The position numbers were made by a program, and so were the translations under genes. From contig JAEUOU010000007.1 in NCBI GenBank assembly GCA_016790575.1, positions 62,001 through 126,000 of the forward strand: 64,000 bases of DNA. The letters are read 5' to 3'. The notes beneath the pieces were generated by a model. It was not told where the DNA came from. It saw only the letters and a program-made list of their open reading frames with translations, and did not search any database. This DNA comes from Burkholderiaceae bacterium. GTDB lineage: Bacteria > Pseudomonadota > Gammaproteobacteria > Burkholderiales > Burkholderiaceae_C. This document shows, one piece after another, positions 9,020-18,565 of the stretch. Numbering within the stretch: the first letter of the stretch is position 1; each line of letters begins with the position of its first letter.

Positions 9020-9843
9020 CCTACTGCGTCGCCATCAAGCTCAACGCCGGCCTTGTTTTCCTCTCCGACTCGCGCACCAACGCCGGCCTGGACCAGATCA
9101 GCACCTTTCGCAAGATGATCGTCTACGAAAAGCCGGGCGACCGTTTCATGGTGCTGCTGTCGGCCGGCAACCTGTCCATTTCCCAGTCGGTGCGCGAAAT
9201 CCTGCAGGTCGAGCAGATCACCGACCACGAAGGCGGCGAGCCGATCACCATCTGGAACGCCAAAAGCATGTTCGACGCCGCCCGGGTGCTGGGCAGCGCC
9301 GTGCGCCACATCTTCCAGCGCGACGGCGCGGCGCTCAAGGCCGCCGGTGTGGACTTCAACGTCTCGCTGATCTTCGGCGGCCAGATCAAGGGTGAGGCCA
9401 TGCGCCTGTTCCAGGTCTATTCGCCCGGCAACTTCATCGAGGCCACACCCGAGACGCCCTACTTCCAGATCGGCGAGTCCAAATATGGCAAACCTGTGCT
9501 GGACCGGGTGTTGACCCCGGAGACCCCCCTGGACGAGGCCGCCAAATGTGCGCTGGTATCGATGGACTCCACCCTCAAGTCCAACCTGTCGGTCGGCCTG
9601 CCGATGGACCTGGTGGTCTACGAGGAAGGCCGGCTGGCCTCGGACCGGGTCGTCTGCATTGACGAGACCAACCCCTACTTCCGGATGCTGCACGACACCT
9701 GGGGGCAGCGACTGCGCGAGGTGTTCGACAGCATCGAGCATCCGGTGTGGGACGGCGGCGCCACCGAGGTTCCCCTGATGGTCAATGGCCGGCGCAGCCG
9801 CGCCCTGCGCAAGATTTCATCGCCGCAGGAACGCCTGATCTGA
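9016..9843 (+). CDS. Anbu-type proteasome-like peptidase
   Basis: Predicted Ntn-hydrolase protease of 275 residues of the Anbu (ancestral beta-subunit) family, an open-ring relative of HslV. It begins [26 protein letters not shown], so removal of Met1 would expose Thr2 as the catalytic nucleophile, as in the family. There is no signal peptide. Anbu genes commonly sit with a transglutaminase-like protein, an alpha-E protein and a circularly permuted ATP-grasp protein; none is here. Instead it overlaps mutS by 4 bp and is followed 4 bp later by an alpha/beta hydrolase, an operon typical of compact chromosomes. Its substrate is unknown. Confidence 0.85.
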   Translation: MTYCVAIKLNAGLVFLSDSRTNAGLDQISTFRKMIVYEKPGDRFMVLLSAGNLSISQSVREILQVEQITDHEGGEPITIWNAKSMFDAARVLGSAVRHIFQRDGAALKAAGVDFNVSLIFGGQIKGEAMRLFQVYSPGNFIEATPETPYFQIGESKYGKPVLDRVLTPETPLDEAAKCALVSMDSTLKSNLSVGLPMDLVVYEEGRLASDRVVCIDETNPYFRMLHDTWGQRLREVFDSIEHPVWDGGATEVPLMVNGRRSRALRKISSPQERLI

Positions 9844-9847
9844 GCCC

Positions 9848-10651
9848 ATGACCCCGATCGTTTTCTCCCACGCCAACAGCTTCGCGGCCAGCACCTACCG
9901 CATCCTTTTCCGCGACCTGCGCCATCGCGGCTACTCTGTGCGGGCGGTCGACCGTTTCGGCCACGACAGCCGCTATCCGGTCACCGACAACTGGCCCCAT
10001 CTGGTGCAGCAGCTGGCCGATTTTGTTCGCGCCGGCATCAAAGCCGGTGCGCCCGCGCCCTTCCTGGTCGGGCACTCGCTGGGAGGGTTTCTCAGCCTGA
10101 TGTGTGCGGCTCGCCACCCGGAGCTGGCCCGCGGTGTGCTGCTGATCGATTCACCGGTGCTTGGCGGCTGGAAGGCCACCACACTGGGGGTGATGAAACG
10201 CACCCAGCTGGTCGGCTCGATTTCACCCGGCCGCGTCAGCCGCGCCCGGCGGGACCGCTGGCCCGACCGCGATGCCGCGCTCGCGCATTTCCAGGGCAAA
10301 CGCGCCTTTGCTGCCTGGGACCCGGCGGTGCTGGCCGACTACATCGACCACGGAACGGTCGATGACCAGGGCGAACGCATCCTGCATTTCAAGCGCGAGG
10401 TGGAAACCGCCATCTACAACACCCTGCCCGACAATCTGGACGGCTTGTTGCGTCGTCACCCACTCAAATGCCCGGTGGCCTTCATTGGCGGCATCCGCTC
10501 CGAGGAGATGCGCCAGGTCGGCATGGAAATGACCCATCGCCTGATCCGGGGCCGCTGCATGATGCTCGACGGCACCCATCTTTTCCCCATGGAGAAACCG
10601 CTGGCAACGGCAGCGGCCATCGAAGCCAGCCTGCGCAACCTGCAGGCCTGA
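9848..10651 (+). CDS. Alpha/beta hydrolase
   Basis: A 267-residue cytoplasmic alpha/beta hydrolase. It opens TPIVFSHANSFAASTYRILF, has the oxyanion/HXN region near the start, the nucleophile elbow LVGHSLGGFLSL near residue 80 (Ser in GHSLG), and a C-terminal histidine in DGTHLFPME. The family includes esterases, haloalkane dehalogenases and acyltransferases; nothing fixes the substrate. It starts 4 bp after the Anbu protease gene and is probably cotranscribed with it and mutS. Confidence 0.8.
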   Translation: MTPIVFSHANSFAASTYRILFRDLRHRGYSVRAVDRFGHDSRYPVTDNWPHLVQQLADFVRAGIKAGAPAPFLVGHSLGGFLSLMCAARHPELARGVLLIDSPVLGGWKATTLGVMKRTQLVGSISPGRVSRARRDRWPDRDAALAHFQGKRAFAAWDPAVLADYIDHGTVDDQGERILHFKREVETAIYNTLPDNLDGLLRRHPLKCPVAFIGGIRSEEMRQVGMEMTHRLIRGRCMMLDGTHLFPMEKPLATAAAIEASLRNLQA

Positions 10652-10678
10652 ACCGGGCGGGCCCGCCCCGCCGGCTGC

Positions 10679-11383
10679 TCAGCGCCGCACCGGCTGACCG
10701 GTTTCCACGTCAAATTGCAACTCACGCACCTGACCGTTCGCACCGGGGAACCGGTCAAAAATCGCCTTGACAAGGAACGGCACCAGCTGAGGCAGCTCCC
10801 GCGACTCACCGCCCTGGTGCGCGGCCGTGGCATCAAACACCGAACGGGCGCGAACGCCCGGCGTCGAAGCGCTTTCGTGGATCCGCACCCGCACACTGCT
10901 CACCTGCACCGTGTAGGCCACATCACGGTCACCCACCCAGCGCGGGCCGAACGGGTCGGGCGCCCAGTGGCCTGCAATGACGTTACCCGCGGCGTCCCGG
11001 TAAGGCGGCACATAGACCGTGTCCTGCTGGTAGATGGGCTCGCGCGCGTGTTTGACCCGGGACTCGCGGGTTGCCGTGGTGTCTACCCAGAAACGGGGAG
11101 TCTGACCGGCGGCCACCGGGACCAGGCCCAGGCGCCGCAACTCGGCCGCGACGTGGTTGTCCCAGGTTCGCTGCTCCAGTTCCGAGCCCTTGCCACTGTG
11201 CGGCGCCATGGCAAAAGTACCGCCGGCCGCATCGGCCGGCCAATCATTGAAGGACGTGACCTTGGCCGAGATGACATTCGCACAGCCGGACAAAACCGCC
11301 ACGAACAGCAGGGCCAGTACGACTCGCACGCCGGGAAACCGGGCGAACAGGAAGATCGAGAGGAAACGGGGCGTCGGGTTCAT
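10679..11383 (-). CDS. DUF4136-like lipoprotein
   Basis: A 234-residue predicted lipoprotein. The N-terminus has basic residues, a hydrophobic run LALLFVAVL and a lipobox SGCAN, so the mature Cys would be acylated and the protein held in the periplasm. The body (TSFNDWPADAAGGTFAM, HVAAELRRLGLVPV, later YTVQVSSVRVRI) looks like the DUF4136 beta-rich fold. It converges on the hydrolase gene and lies downstream of uppP on the same strand. Function unknown. Confidence 0.7.
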   Translation of the reverse strand: MNPTPRFLSIFLFARFPGVRVVLALLFVAVLSGCANVISAKVTSFNDWPADAAGGTFAMAPHSGKGSELEQRTWDNHVAAELRRLGLVPVAAGQTPRFWVDTTATRESRVKHAREPIYQQDTVYVPPYRDAAGNVIAGHWAPDPFGPRWVGDRDVAYTVQVSSVRVRIHESASTPGVRARSVFDATAAHQGGESRELPQLVPFLVKAIFDRFPGANGQVRELQFDVETGQPVRR

Positions 11384-11466
11384 GCCGCCAATCTACCAGC
11401 TTTGGTGCGCGATCGGGTGAAAAACCGGCCGCCGCCCGGGTGGAGAGCGCACCGCCCATCAAACCG

Positions 11467-12291
11467 TCAGCCCTTCCAGCTGATGACGCCCGTCCAGGCG
11501 GTGATCAGCACTACCAGGCCGAACGCGATGCGATACCAGGCAAACGGCACAAAACTGTGCGTCGAGATGTAGCGCAACAGCCAGCGCACACACACCCAGG
11601 CGCTGAGAAACGAAAACAGCAGCCCGACCCCGAACATCGGCAGGTCCGCCATCGACAAGAGCGCCCGCTCCTTGTAGAGGCTGTAAGCCCCCGCGCCGAC
11701 CAGGGTCGGAATCGCCAGGAAGAACGAAAAATCGGTCGCGGCACGGCGAGACAGGCCCAGCAACATGCCGCCGATGATGGTCGCGCCACTGCGGCTGGTG
11801 CCGGGAATCATCGCCAGACACTGCACCAGCCCCACCTTGATGGCGTCCAGCGGCGTCATGTCGTCCACGTTCTGGATGCGCGCCTGGCTCTGCGGTCGCT
11901 TCTCCGCCCACAGGATGATGAAACCACCGACGATGAATGCGCTGGCGACCACCACCGGCGTGAACAGGTGCGCCTTGATCGCCTTGCCAAACAGCAGCCC
12001 AAGAACCACGGCCGGAAAGAAGGCGATCGCCACATTCATCGTGAAGCGCCGCGCCTGATCGCTGGTGGGCAGGGCCACCACGGTATCGCGCAGCTTTTGC
12101 CAATAGACGATGATGACCGCCAGGATCGCCCCGGTCTGGATGGCGATGTCAAACACTTTGGCTTTGTCGTCGTCGAAACCCAGCAAGGCCCCCGCCAGGA
12201 TCAGATGCCCGGTGGACGAGATGGGCAAAAACTCGGTCAGCCCTTCGACCACCCCCATGATGGCGGCCTTGATCAGTACAACAAAATCCAC
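11467..12291 (-). CDS. uppP: Undecaprenyl-diphosphatase UppP/BacA
   Basis: Integral membrane phosphatase (274 residues) that recycles undecaprenyl pyrophosphate to the monophosphate carrier for peptidoglycan and other envelope polymers; overproduction of the family gives bacitracin resistance. The two conserved loops are present: [17 protein letters not shown] near residue 16 and [18 protein letters not shown] in the middle. About seven to eight hydrophobic segments. The start is GTG at 12291, preceded by GGAGCG; the family N-terminus aligns from there. Confidence 0.95.
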   Translation of the reverse strand: MDFVVLIKAAIMGVVEGLTEFLPISSTGHLILAGALLGFDDDKAKVFDIAIQTGAILAVIIVYWQKLRDTVVALPTSDQARRFTMNVAIAFFPAVVLGLLFGKAIKAHLFTPVVVASAFIVGGFIILWAEKRPQSQARIQNVDDMTPLDAIKVGLVQCLAMIPGTSRSGATIIGGMLLGLSRRAATDFSFFLAIPTLVGAGAYSLYKERALLSMADLPMFGVGLLFSFLSAWVCVRWLLRYISTHSFVPFAWYRIAFGLVVLITAWTGVISWKG

Positions 12292-12359
12292 ACCCGCTCC
12301 CGGCTGACAAAACAGCCGGCGATTATCGCTGTCGCCGCAACATCCCCGGCGGGGCCCGC

Positions 12360-13592
12360 CTATTCGTGTCGCAAAGCCTCGATGGGAAGCAGCTGCGAGG
12401 CCCGGCGCGCCGGGTAGAAACCGAAAAAGATCCCGACAAAGGCCGAAAAACCCGCCGCCAGTGCGACCGACGACAGCGTCATGCTGACCTGCCAGCCGGC
12501 GAAGGCGCCCACGGCCCAGGTCGCCACCGCCCCCAGGGCGACACCGATGGCGCCGCCGATCAGGCTCAGCGTGACGGCCTCGATCAGGAACTGCGCCAGG
12601 ATGTCGCGCCCGCGCGCGCCGACCGCCATGCGCAGCCCGATCTCGCGGGTGCGCTCGGTCACGCTCACCAGCATGATGTTCATGATGCCGATGCCGCCGA
12701 TCACCAGGCTGATGCCGGCCACCGCCGCCAGCAGCATCGTCATGATGCGGCTGGAGGCCTCCTGCGCCTGCAGGATTTCGGTCAGGTTGCGGATGGAAAA
12801 CGGGTCTTCCGCCCCCGGCTGCACCTTGAAGCGCTGGCGCAGCAGTTCCTTGATGCCTTCCTCGGCCACCTTCATGTCCTGGCCTTCGCGCACCTTGACG
12901 CTGATCGAGCCGATGCGCTTGAGCTTGCCGGCCGTGCCGCCCTGGATGCGGTTGCGGTAGGTGGAGATGGGCACGATCACCACATCGTCCTGGTCCTGGC
13001 CCATGGAGTTCTGGCCTTTTTTGTCCAGCAGGCCGATCACCGTCACCGGCACTTTTTTGACCCGGATCACCTGGTCCAGCGGGTCGGCGTCGCCGAACAG
13101 CTCGCGCGCCACCGTCTGGCCGATGATGGCCACCTTGGCCGAGCCTTGCAGGTCGGCGGCGTCAAAGCCGCGCCCGGCCGCCAGCGGCCATTCGCGCGCC
13201 TCCAGGTAGTCGTTGGTGGTGCCAAAGATGCTGGTGCTCCAGTTGGTGTTGCCTGCCACCACCTGCGCCCCGGTGCGGGAACTCGGCGCGGCCACCTGCA
13301 CTTCGGGCACCTCGCGGGCGATGGCCAGCGCGTCTTCCTCGGTCAGGCCCTGGCCGGTCTGGGCACCCAGGCGCACCCCGCCGGCGGTGATGCCGCCGGG
13401 AATCACCAGCATGATGTTCGAGCCCAGGCCCTTCATCTGCTCCTGCACCCGTTTGGTCGCGCCGCTGCCCACGGCAATCATGGTGATCACCGCCGCCACA
13501 CCAATGATGATGCCCAGCATGGTCAGCACCGAGCGCAGCTTGTTGGCCGCCAGCGCGCGCAGCGCAATCCGCAACGGGGCCAGCCAGCTCAT
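12360..13592 (-). CDS. MacB-type ABC transporter permease
   Basis: A 410-residue permease of the MacB/FtsX superfamily. An N-terminal membrane helix ([20 protein letters not shown]) is followed by a large periplasmic domain (residues about 60-270) and three C-terminal helices ([25 protein letters not shown] onward), ending [18 protein letters not shown]. In E. coli MacB the ATPase is fused; here it is the separate preceding gene, overlapping by 4 bp. With the adaptor gene upstream this makes a tripartite macrolide/virulence-factor-type exporter. No outer-membrane TolC gene is adjacent. Confidence 0.88.
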   Translation of the reverse strand: MSWLAPLRIALRALAANKLRSVLTMLGIIIGVAAVITMIAVGSGATKRVQEQMKGLGSNIMLVIPGGITAGGVRLGAQTGQGLTEEDALAIAREVPEVQVAAPSSRTGAQVVAGNTNWSTSIFGTTNDYLEAREWPLAAGRGFDAADLQGSAKVAIIGQTVARELFGDADPLDQVIRVKKVPVTVIGLLDKKGQNSMGQDQDDVVIVPISTYRNRIQGGTAGKLKRIGSISVKVREGQDMKVAEEGIKELLRQRFKVQPGAEDPFSIRNLTEILQAQEASSRIMTMLLAAVAGISLVIGGIGIMNIMLVSVTERTREIGLRMAVGARGRDILAQFLIEAVTLSLIGGAIGVALGAVATWAVGAFAGWQVSMTLSSVALAAGFSAFVGIFFGFYPARRASQLLPIEALRHE

Positions 13593-14320
13593 GCCCGGGC
13601 CTCCGCCGTCGGCGCCGATGCCGCCGGCTCGGCATGCCCCGGCTGGCGCACGTCCTCGACGATGGCGCCGTCGCGGAACACCAGCCGGCGCCGTGCCCAG
13701 GCGGCGATGTCGTTTTCGTGGGTGACCAGCACCACGGTCATGCCCTGGTGGTTCAGGTCGGTCAGCAGCCGCATGATGTCTTCGCTGGTTTTCGAGTCCA
13801 GCGCGCCGGTGGGCTCGTCGGCCAGGATCAGTGAGGGCTGGTTCACCAGCGCGCGGGCAATCGCCACCCGCTGCTGCTGGCCGCCCGACAGCTCCGACGG
13901 GGTGTGGCCGCCGCGCGCGCCCAGCCCCACGCGGTCCAAGGCGGCCTGGGCGCGGGTGCGCCGCTCGGCGGGTTTCACACCGGCATACACCATGGGCAGC
14001 TCGACGTTTTCGAGCGCGCTGGTGCGCGGCAGCAGGTTGAACTGCTGGAACACAAACCCGATGCGCCGGTTGCGGATGGAGGCCAGAGCATCGGGCGCCA
14101 TGTCTTCCACCTCCTCACCGGCCAGCCAGTAGCGGCCGCTGGTCGGCCGGTCCAGGCAGCCCAGGATGTTCATGAGCGTGGACTTGCCCGAGCCGGACGC
14201 GCCCATGATGGCCACGAAGTCGCCTTCATCGATGCTGAGCGACACCCCGCGCAGCGCATGCACCGTCTGGTCGCCCATGGTGTAGGTCTTGACCAGGTCG
14301 GCGGCAACAATCAGGGCCAT
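13589..14320 (-). CDS. MacB/LolD-type ABC transporter ATP-binding protein
   Basis: ABC ATPase of 243 residues. Walker [10 protein letters not shown] near residue 40, signature [15 protein letters not shown], Walker [13 protein letters not shown] and the H-loop VLVTHEND are all intact. It is cotranscribed with the adaptor (15 bp upstream) and the permease (4-bp overlap). It energises MacB-like mechanotransmission rather than direct substrate passage, by analogy with the family. Confidence 0.93.
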   Translation of the reverse strand: MALIVAADLVKTYTMGDQTVHALRGVSLSIDEGDFVAIMGASGSGKSTLMNILGCLDRPTSGRYWLAGEEVEDMAPDALASIRNRRIGFVFQQFNLLPRTSALENVELPMVYAGVKPAERRTRAQAALDRVGLGARGGHTPSELSGGQQQRVAIARALVNQPSLILADEPTGALDSKTSEDIMRLLTDLNHQGMTVVLVTHENDIAAWARRRLVFRDGAIVEDVRQPGHAEPAASAPTAEARA

Positions 14321-14334
14321 GGTGGTCGCCCCGC

Positions 14335-16482
14335 TCAGAACGGCATCCGCGGGCCGGTGCTGCCCGGGCGCGGCGCCGCGCCGCCTGCGCCCGAGGCGCC
14401 CGCCGACAGCGTGCCGGTGATCACGGCGGCGCCTTCTTTCAGCGCGGCGGCGTCGGGGGAGCCCGGGGCCACCAGCAACTCGGTGCTGGTGCCGTCGGTG
14501 ATGCCCAGGCGCACGTTGTAGGCCACCGGTTTGCCGTCGCCCCCCATCAGGTAGATGCGCCCGCGGGTGCTCTGGCGGCTGGCGGCCTGGGCCACCAGCG
14601 CGGCGTATTTAGGTTTCTGCTCAGGCGTCAGGATGTCCTGGATACGGGCACGCACGTCCGCGGTGATGCGCTCGCGGGCCTTGGGGCGTTCCTCGGCCGG
14701 CAGGTCGCGCAGCGTGCCGTATTTGGGCCGGGCGTCGGCAAAGATGGCATCCACCTTTTCGATCTGCGGCGCCGTCAGCGCCAGCTCGGCCACCAGCCGG
14801 TTGCGGAATTCGGCCAGCGGGCCGCCGCCGCCCGCGCCGGTCGGGGGTGCCGGCACGGCGGTCGCGCCACCGGCCGCCGGCGCGGTCGCCACGGCAGGTG
14901 GCGTCGCGGCGGCAGCCGAGGCGGTCACGCCGGGCCTGGAAGCCGTCGCCACCGCCGCAGCCGCCCCGGCAGGCCCTGCTCCGCCATTTTTTGAATCTTT
15001 TTGGCCATTACCCATCGTGGAACGGTCATTGCTTGCTATTGGTTTAGGAGTCTCCGTGCGTCCACCCCCTGCGTTCTGGGCCTGCAGCGCCAGGTATTTT
15101 TCGCGCTGGGGCGGGGTCAGCAGGGCCGTCACCCGGGTGCGCAGTTCGCCGGTGAGTTTTTCACGGGCGGCGGCACGTTCGTCCTCGCCCATCTCGCGCA
15201 GCGCCATGAAGCGCGGGCGCAGCTCGGTCAGGATGGCGTCCAGCTTGCCCTGCTGCTCGGTGCTCAGGCCCAGTTCGGCGGTGAGACGGTCCTTGAGCGT
15301 GGCCAGCCCGCCGCCGGCCGGCTGGGCCTGCGCCTCGGACAGCCAGCTGAAGCCACCGGCACGCCCGGTCTGCGTGGCTGAAGCTGCCGGTGCGGCGCCC
15401 GACGCGGCCGGGGCCGCCGGCTCGATGCCGGCAATGCGCACCCGCAGGGCGGCGTTGGGCACCTTGAGCACGTTCTCGCGCGTGTCGGTCACCACCCGCA
15501 CATTGGCCGTCATCCCGGGCAGCAGGCGCCCTCCCGTGTTGGAAAAGCCGATCACCGCCACATAGGTCACCACGTTGGCCACGTTCTGGGCCGCCTTGCG
15601 CACCTGGCGCACCTCGCCCTCGAAGGTCTGGCCGGGGAAGGCGTCCACGGTGAAGCTGGCTTTCTGGGCGGTGCGGATGCGCCCCACGTCGGATTCGTCG
15701 ATGCTGGCGTCCACCTGCATGTCCTGCAGGTTCTGCGCGATGACGAACAGCTCGGGCGACTGCAGGCTGGCCGCCACCGTCTGGCCCTTTTCAATGGCCC
15801 GCTTGATCACGATGCCGTTCACCGGCGAGGTGATGCGGGTGCGTTGCAGGTCGATGCGGGCCTGTGCCAGCGCGGCCTCGCGCTGGGCCACCGTGGCCTG
15901 CGCGCTCTTGATCTGGGCCTCGGTCACGCCCGCCTGCGCCTGGGCGGACTTGAGCGATTCGGTCGTCGTGTTGACCAGCGCCCGGGCCTTGTCGGCCTCG
16001 CTCTGGGCAATGAACTGCTTTTCCACCAGGCTCAGTTTGCGCTCCAGATCACGCCGGGCCTCGGCCAGATCGACCTCGGCGCGCGACACGCTGGCCCGGC
16101 TGGCGGCGGCATTGGCCTGGGCGGTCAGCACCGCCGCGCGGGCGGCATCCACATCGGCCTGTGACTGGCGCACCCGGTATTCGAAGGTTTCCGGGTCGAT
16201 CTGGGCGATCAGCTGGCCGGCCCTGACCTCGGAATTGAAGTCCACATACAGGTCGCGGATCTGGCCGCTGACCTGCGTGCCCACCGACACCTGCGTCACC
16301 GGGTTCACCGCCCCGCTGGCCGACACGGTGGCCGAAATCGGCCCGCGCTCGATCTTGCTGGTGCGGTACTGCACCGCGTCCGCCCCGCTGCGCTGCATCC
16401 ACCACCAGGCGCCGCCGCCCGCCAGTGCCAGCACCACGGCGCCGGCGATCCAGGTCGTCTTGTTCATGCTCATGACAGCCAT
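14335..16482 (-). CDS. MacA-like periplasmic adaptor with two inserted Spy/CpxP-like helical repeats
   Basis: A 715-residue periplasmic adaptor, about twice the usual 350-400. The standard parts are an N-terminal membrane anchor (residues 11-29), barrel-sandwich and long hairpin helices (about 50-225), and beta-barrel to residue 351 (VPNAALRVR). The membrane-proximal domain resumes at 641 ([20 protein letters not shown]). Between lie nearly 290 extra residues: two related helical repeats (394-470 and 555-635, with [12 protein letters not shown] / [12 protein letters not shown] and [12 protein letters not shown] / [12 protein letters not shown], the LTxxQ pattern of Spy/CpxP) joined by Ala/Gly/Pro linkers. 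A dispersed-repeat copy codes for residues 480-495 of the linker. The start at ATG 16482 follows GGGAGG; ATG 16473 is possible. Confidence 0.85.
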   Translation of the reverse strand: MAVMSMNKTTWIAGAVVLALAGGGAWWWMQRSGADAVQYRTSKIERGPISATVSASGAVNPVTQVSVGTQVSGQIRDLYVDFNSEVRAGQLIAQIDPETFEYRVRQSQADVDAARAAVLTAQANAAASRASVSRAEVDLAEARRDLERKLSLVEKQFIAQSEADKARALVNTTTESLKSAQAQAGVTEAQIKSAQATVAQREAALAQARIDLQRTRITSPVNGIVIKRAIEKGQTVAASLQSPELFVIAQNLQDMQVDASIDESDVGRIRTAQKASFTVDAFPGQTFEGEVRQVRKAAQNVANVVTYVAVIGFSNTGGRLLPGMTANVRVVTDTRENVLKVPNAALRVRIAGIEPAAPAASGAAPAASATQTGRAGGFSWLSEAQAQPAGGGLATLKDRLTAELGLSTEQQGKLDAILTELRPRFMALREMGEDERAAAREKLTGELRTRVTALLTPPQREKYLALQAQNAGGGRTETPKPIASNDRSTMGNGQKDSKNGGAGPAGAAAAVATASRPGVTASAAAATPPAVATAPAAGGATAVPAPPTGAGGGGPLAEFRNRLVAELALTAPQIEKVDAIFADARPKYGTLRDLPAEERPKARERITADVRARIQDILTPEQKPKYAALVAQAASRQSTRGRIYLMGGDGKPVAYNVRLGITDGTSTELLVAPGSPDAAALKEGAAVITGTLSAGASGAGGAAPRPGSTGPRMPF
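14998..15043 (-). repeat. Dispersed short repeat, copy 2, inside the MacA-like adaptor gene
   Basis: TGGCCATTACCCATCGTGG and then GTCATTGCTTGCTATTG match the consensus in reverse orientation. On the coding strand it specifies the linker segment [18 protein letters not shown] between the two helical repeats, in frame. Confidence 0.7.
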
Positions 16483-16697
16483 TGTAGGAAGGGCCTCCCG
16501 CCGGACGGTGATGACCGTGTAAAGCCCCGGCAAAGCTGGCGAAGCCGCACGCCGCTGCGGTGCGGTCCACGCCGTGCGTCCGCATTTCACCCCGGCCAGC
16601 GCCATTTCACGCCGCCCCAACGCAGACGGTCGCATCGCGCTGGTGGAGCGGCGGGTCCACCGGCACAGTCCAGTCCATTGCTGAAAAGGAGCGCTCG

Positions 16698-17123
16698 ATG
16701 ACCACCTTCTCCACCCTGCCCCCCGCCGTTGCCATCCACCTCAGCGCCTCGTTGGGCGCGCTGTTGCTGGGCCCGGTGGCCCTGTGGGCACGACGCGCCG
16801 GTGCCGCCCACCCGCGCCTGCACCGCGCCGCCGGCTACGCCTGGGTGACGCTGATGGTGGCCTCCGCCCTGTCGGCGCTCGCCATCCGCGACTACCGCCT
16901 GCCCAATATCGCCGGCTACACCCCCATTCACTTGCTGGTGCCGGTTACCCTTTTTGGCCTGTTCGGGGCATTCTGGTTTCTGGCACAGAAAAACATCGCC
17001 GGCCACCGCAAAGCCATGCGCGGCCTGTATTTCCAAGCCTGCATCGGCGCCGGCCTCTTCACGCTGCTGCCCTCGCGCTTTCTCGGCCAGCTGGTCTGGG
17101 GCCAGTGGCTGGGCCTGCTCTGA
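16698..17123 (+). CDS. DUF2306 membrane protein
   Basis: A 141-residue integral membrane protein with about four hydrophobic helices (AIHLSASLGALLLGPVALWA, AAGYAWVTLMVASALSALA, HLLVPVTLFGLFGAFWFLA and a C-terminal one). The pattern HPRLHRAAGYAW and AGHRKAMRGLYF, with conserved histidines on cytoplasmic loops, is typical of DUF2306. It starts after AAAGGAGCG and is followed 43 bp later by another small membrane protein. Function unknown. Confidence 0.75.
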   Translation: MTTFSTLPPAVAIHLSASLGALLLGPVALWARRAGAAHPRLHRAAGYAWVTLMVASALSALAIRDYRLPNIAGYTPIHLLVPVTLFGLFGAFWFLAQKNIAGHRKAMRGLYFQACIGAGLFTLLPSRFLGQLVWGQWLGLL

Positions 17124-17166
17124 AAGTCACTTTCTCCCCTGTCGTCTCATCCCACCGGAGTTCACC

Positions 17167-17448
17167 ATGACCAACACCCTTACCCCCGATCTGGAACGCC
17201 AGGCGCGCCGCCGCGCCGGCCTGCGCATGGGCTGGATCATCCACGCCAGCGTGTATGTTGTCGTCAACCTTGGCCTGGCCGCCATGGCATTCGCTTCCGG
17301 GCGGCACTGGGCCGTGTTCCCGTTGCTGGGATGGGGGCTGGGACTGGCGATTCACGGCGCCGTGGTTCTGCTGGCATCGCCTGGCGCCGCCTTGCATCAG
17401 CGGCTGCTGGAGCAGGAACGGGCGCGACTGACCCGCGACCCGTGGTGA
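17167..17448 (+). CDS. 2TM-domain small membrane protein
   Basis: A 93-residue protein with two membrane helices (WIIHASVYVVVNLGLAAMAF and LLGWGLGLAIHGAVVLLA) joined by a short loop and flanked by charged ends, matching the 2TM domain family often attached to, or encoded next to, LytS/LytTR-type sensory genes. It is preceded by a good ribosome site, CGGAG. A hydrolase gene and the LytS-type kinase gene follow on the same strand, which fits a role near that sensory module. Confidence 0.75.
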   Translation: MTNTLTPDLERQARRRAGLRMGWIIHASVYVVVNLGLAAMAFASGRHWAVFPLLGWGLGLAIHGAVVLLASPGAALHQRLLEQERARLTRDPW

Positions 17449-17479
17449 GAACCGTCGCCGATTCTCAAGGAGTGCCCTC

Positions 17480-18565
17480 ATGACCGTTCTTTCCTTCGCA
17501 GGCAGCCGTATGCTCGCCGCCTGCCTGATGTTGCTGACCTTCGCCCAGGCCGCCTTGGCCCAGATCGGCATGACCGACTGGCGCGGCGGCCCCATGCCCG
17601 TCACCCTGGTGTACCCGACCGCGGCAACGGCGCGAACCGTCACGTCCGGCCCGTTCACGTTGGTGGTCGCCCCCGATGCACCGCCCCTCGAGGGCCGGCA
17701 CCGCCTGGTCGTCATTTCGCACGGCACCGGCGGCAGCGCCTTCGCCGACCACGCGCTGGCCGCCCGTCTGGCGCAGGCCGGTTTTGTGGTGGCCCAGCCG
17801 CTGCACGAGGGCGACAACTTCCGCGACCAGCGCCTGGCCGGTCCTGATTCGTTCCGCCGCCGCCCGCCGGAAGTGACCCGGCTGATCGACGCCCTGGCCC
17901 GCGATCCGGCCTGGTCGGGCCGCCTGGCGCTGGACAAGGTGGGTGTCCACGGCATGTCCGCCGGCGGCGTGACCGGCATCGCGCTGGCGGGCGGACGCTG
18001 GCGCATGCTGAACCTGGTTCGCCACTGCCAGCAACACGCCACTGACGACGAGGGCTTCTGTTTCCAGGGCGCCAGGGACGGCGCCGCCCGCGCCGGCCGC
18101 CAGGCGGCGTACGAGCGGGCGCGTGGTGTGCCCGAACTCTTCCTGCCCGGCGACCTGACCGGCTGGCACGGCGGCGTCGCGGAGCAGCCCGACCCGCGAC
18201 CCGACCGCCGGGTGGCCGCCGTTTCGCTGGCCGTGCCGCTGGCGGTGATCTTCAGCCGCGAGAGCCTGGCCGCGATCCGCATTCCGGTCGGCGTGGTGAG
18301 TGCCGACCGCGACGAGGTGCTGGTGCCGCGCTTCCACTCGGAGCACCTGCTGCAGCATTGCACCACCTGCTCACGCCTGGCCGGGCTGCCCGGCGCCGGC
18401 CATTTCGACGTGCTCTGGCCCTGGCCCGACAGCGTGGCGCGCGAGGTGGCGGCGCAACAGGTGCGCGGCGGCCTGCCCCAGCCGGGGTTCGATCCGCAGG
18501 CCCGCGAGGCCGCCCATGCCAGAATCGTTGCGTTCCACCGCCAACACCTGCTGCCCCTGCCATGA
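17480..18565 (+). CDS. Secreted dienelactone-hydrolase-like alpha/beta hydrolase
   Basis: A 361-residue protein with a cleavable signal peptide (hydrophobic CLMLLTFAQAALA then QIG). The body is an alpha/beta hydrolase: LVVISHGTGGSAFADH for the oxyanion region, GVHGMSAGGVTGIALAGG for the nucleophile elbow (Ser in GMSAGG, near 160), an Asp in VVSADRDEVL and a His in GAGHFDVLWPW. The family resembles predicted dienelactone hydrolases and platelet-activating-factor-acetylhydrolase-like enzymes. Its stop overlaps the kinase start by 4 bp (ATGA), so the two are translationally coupled. Confidence 0.8.
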   Translation: MTVLSFAGSRMLAACLMLLTFAQAALAQIGMTDWRGGPMPVTLVYPTAATARTVTSGPFTLVVAPDAPPLEGRHRLVVISHGTGGSAFADHALAARLAQAGFVVAQPLHEGDNFRDQRLAGPDSFRRRPPEVTRLIDALARDPAWSGRLALDKVGVHGMSAGGVTGIALAGGRWRMLNLVRHCQQHATDDEGFCFQGARDGAARAGRQAAYERARGVPELFLPGDLTGWHGGVAEQPDPRPDRRVAAVSLAVPLAVIFSRESLAAIRIPVGVVSADRDEVLVPRFHSEHLLQHCTTCSRLAGLPGAGHFDVLWPWPDSVAREVAAQQVRGGLPQPGFDPQAREAAHARIVAFHRQHLLPLP

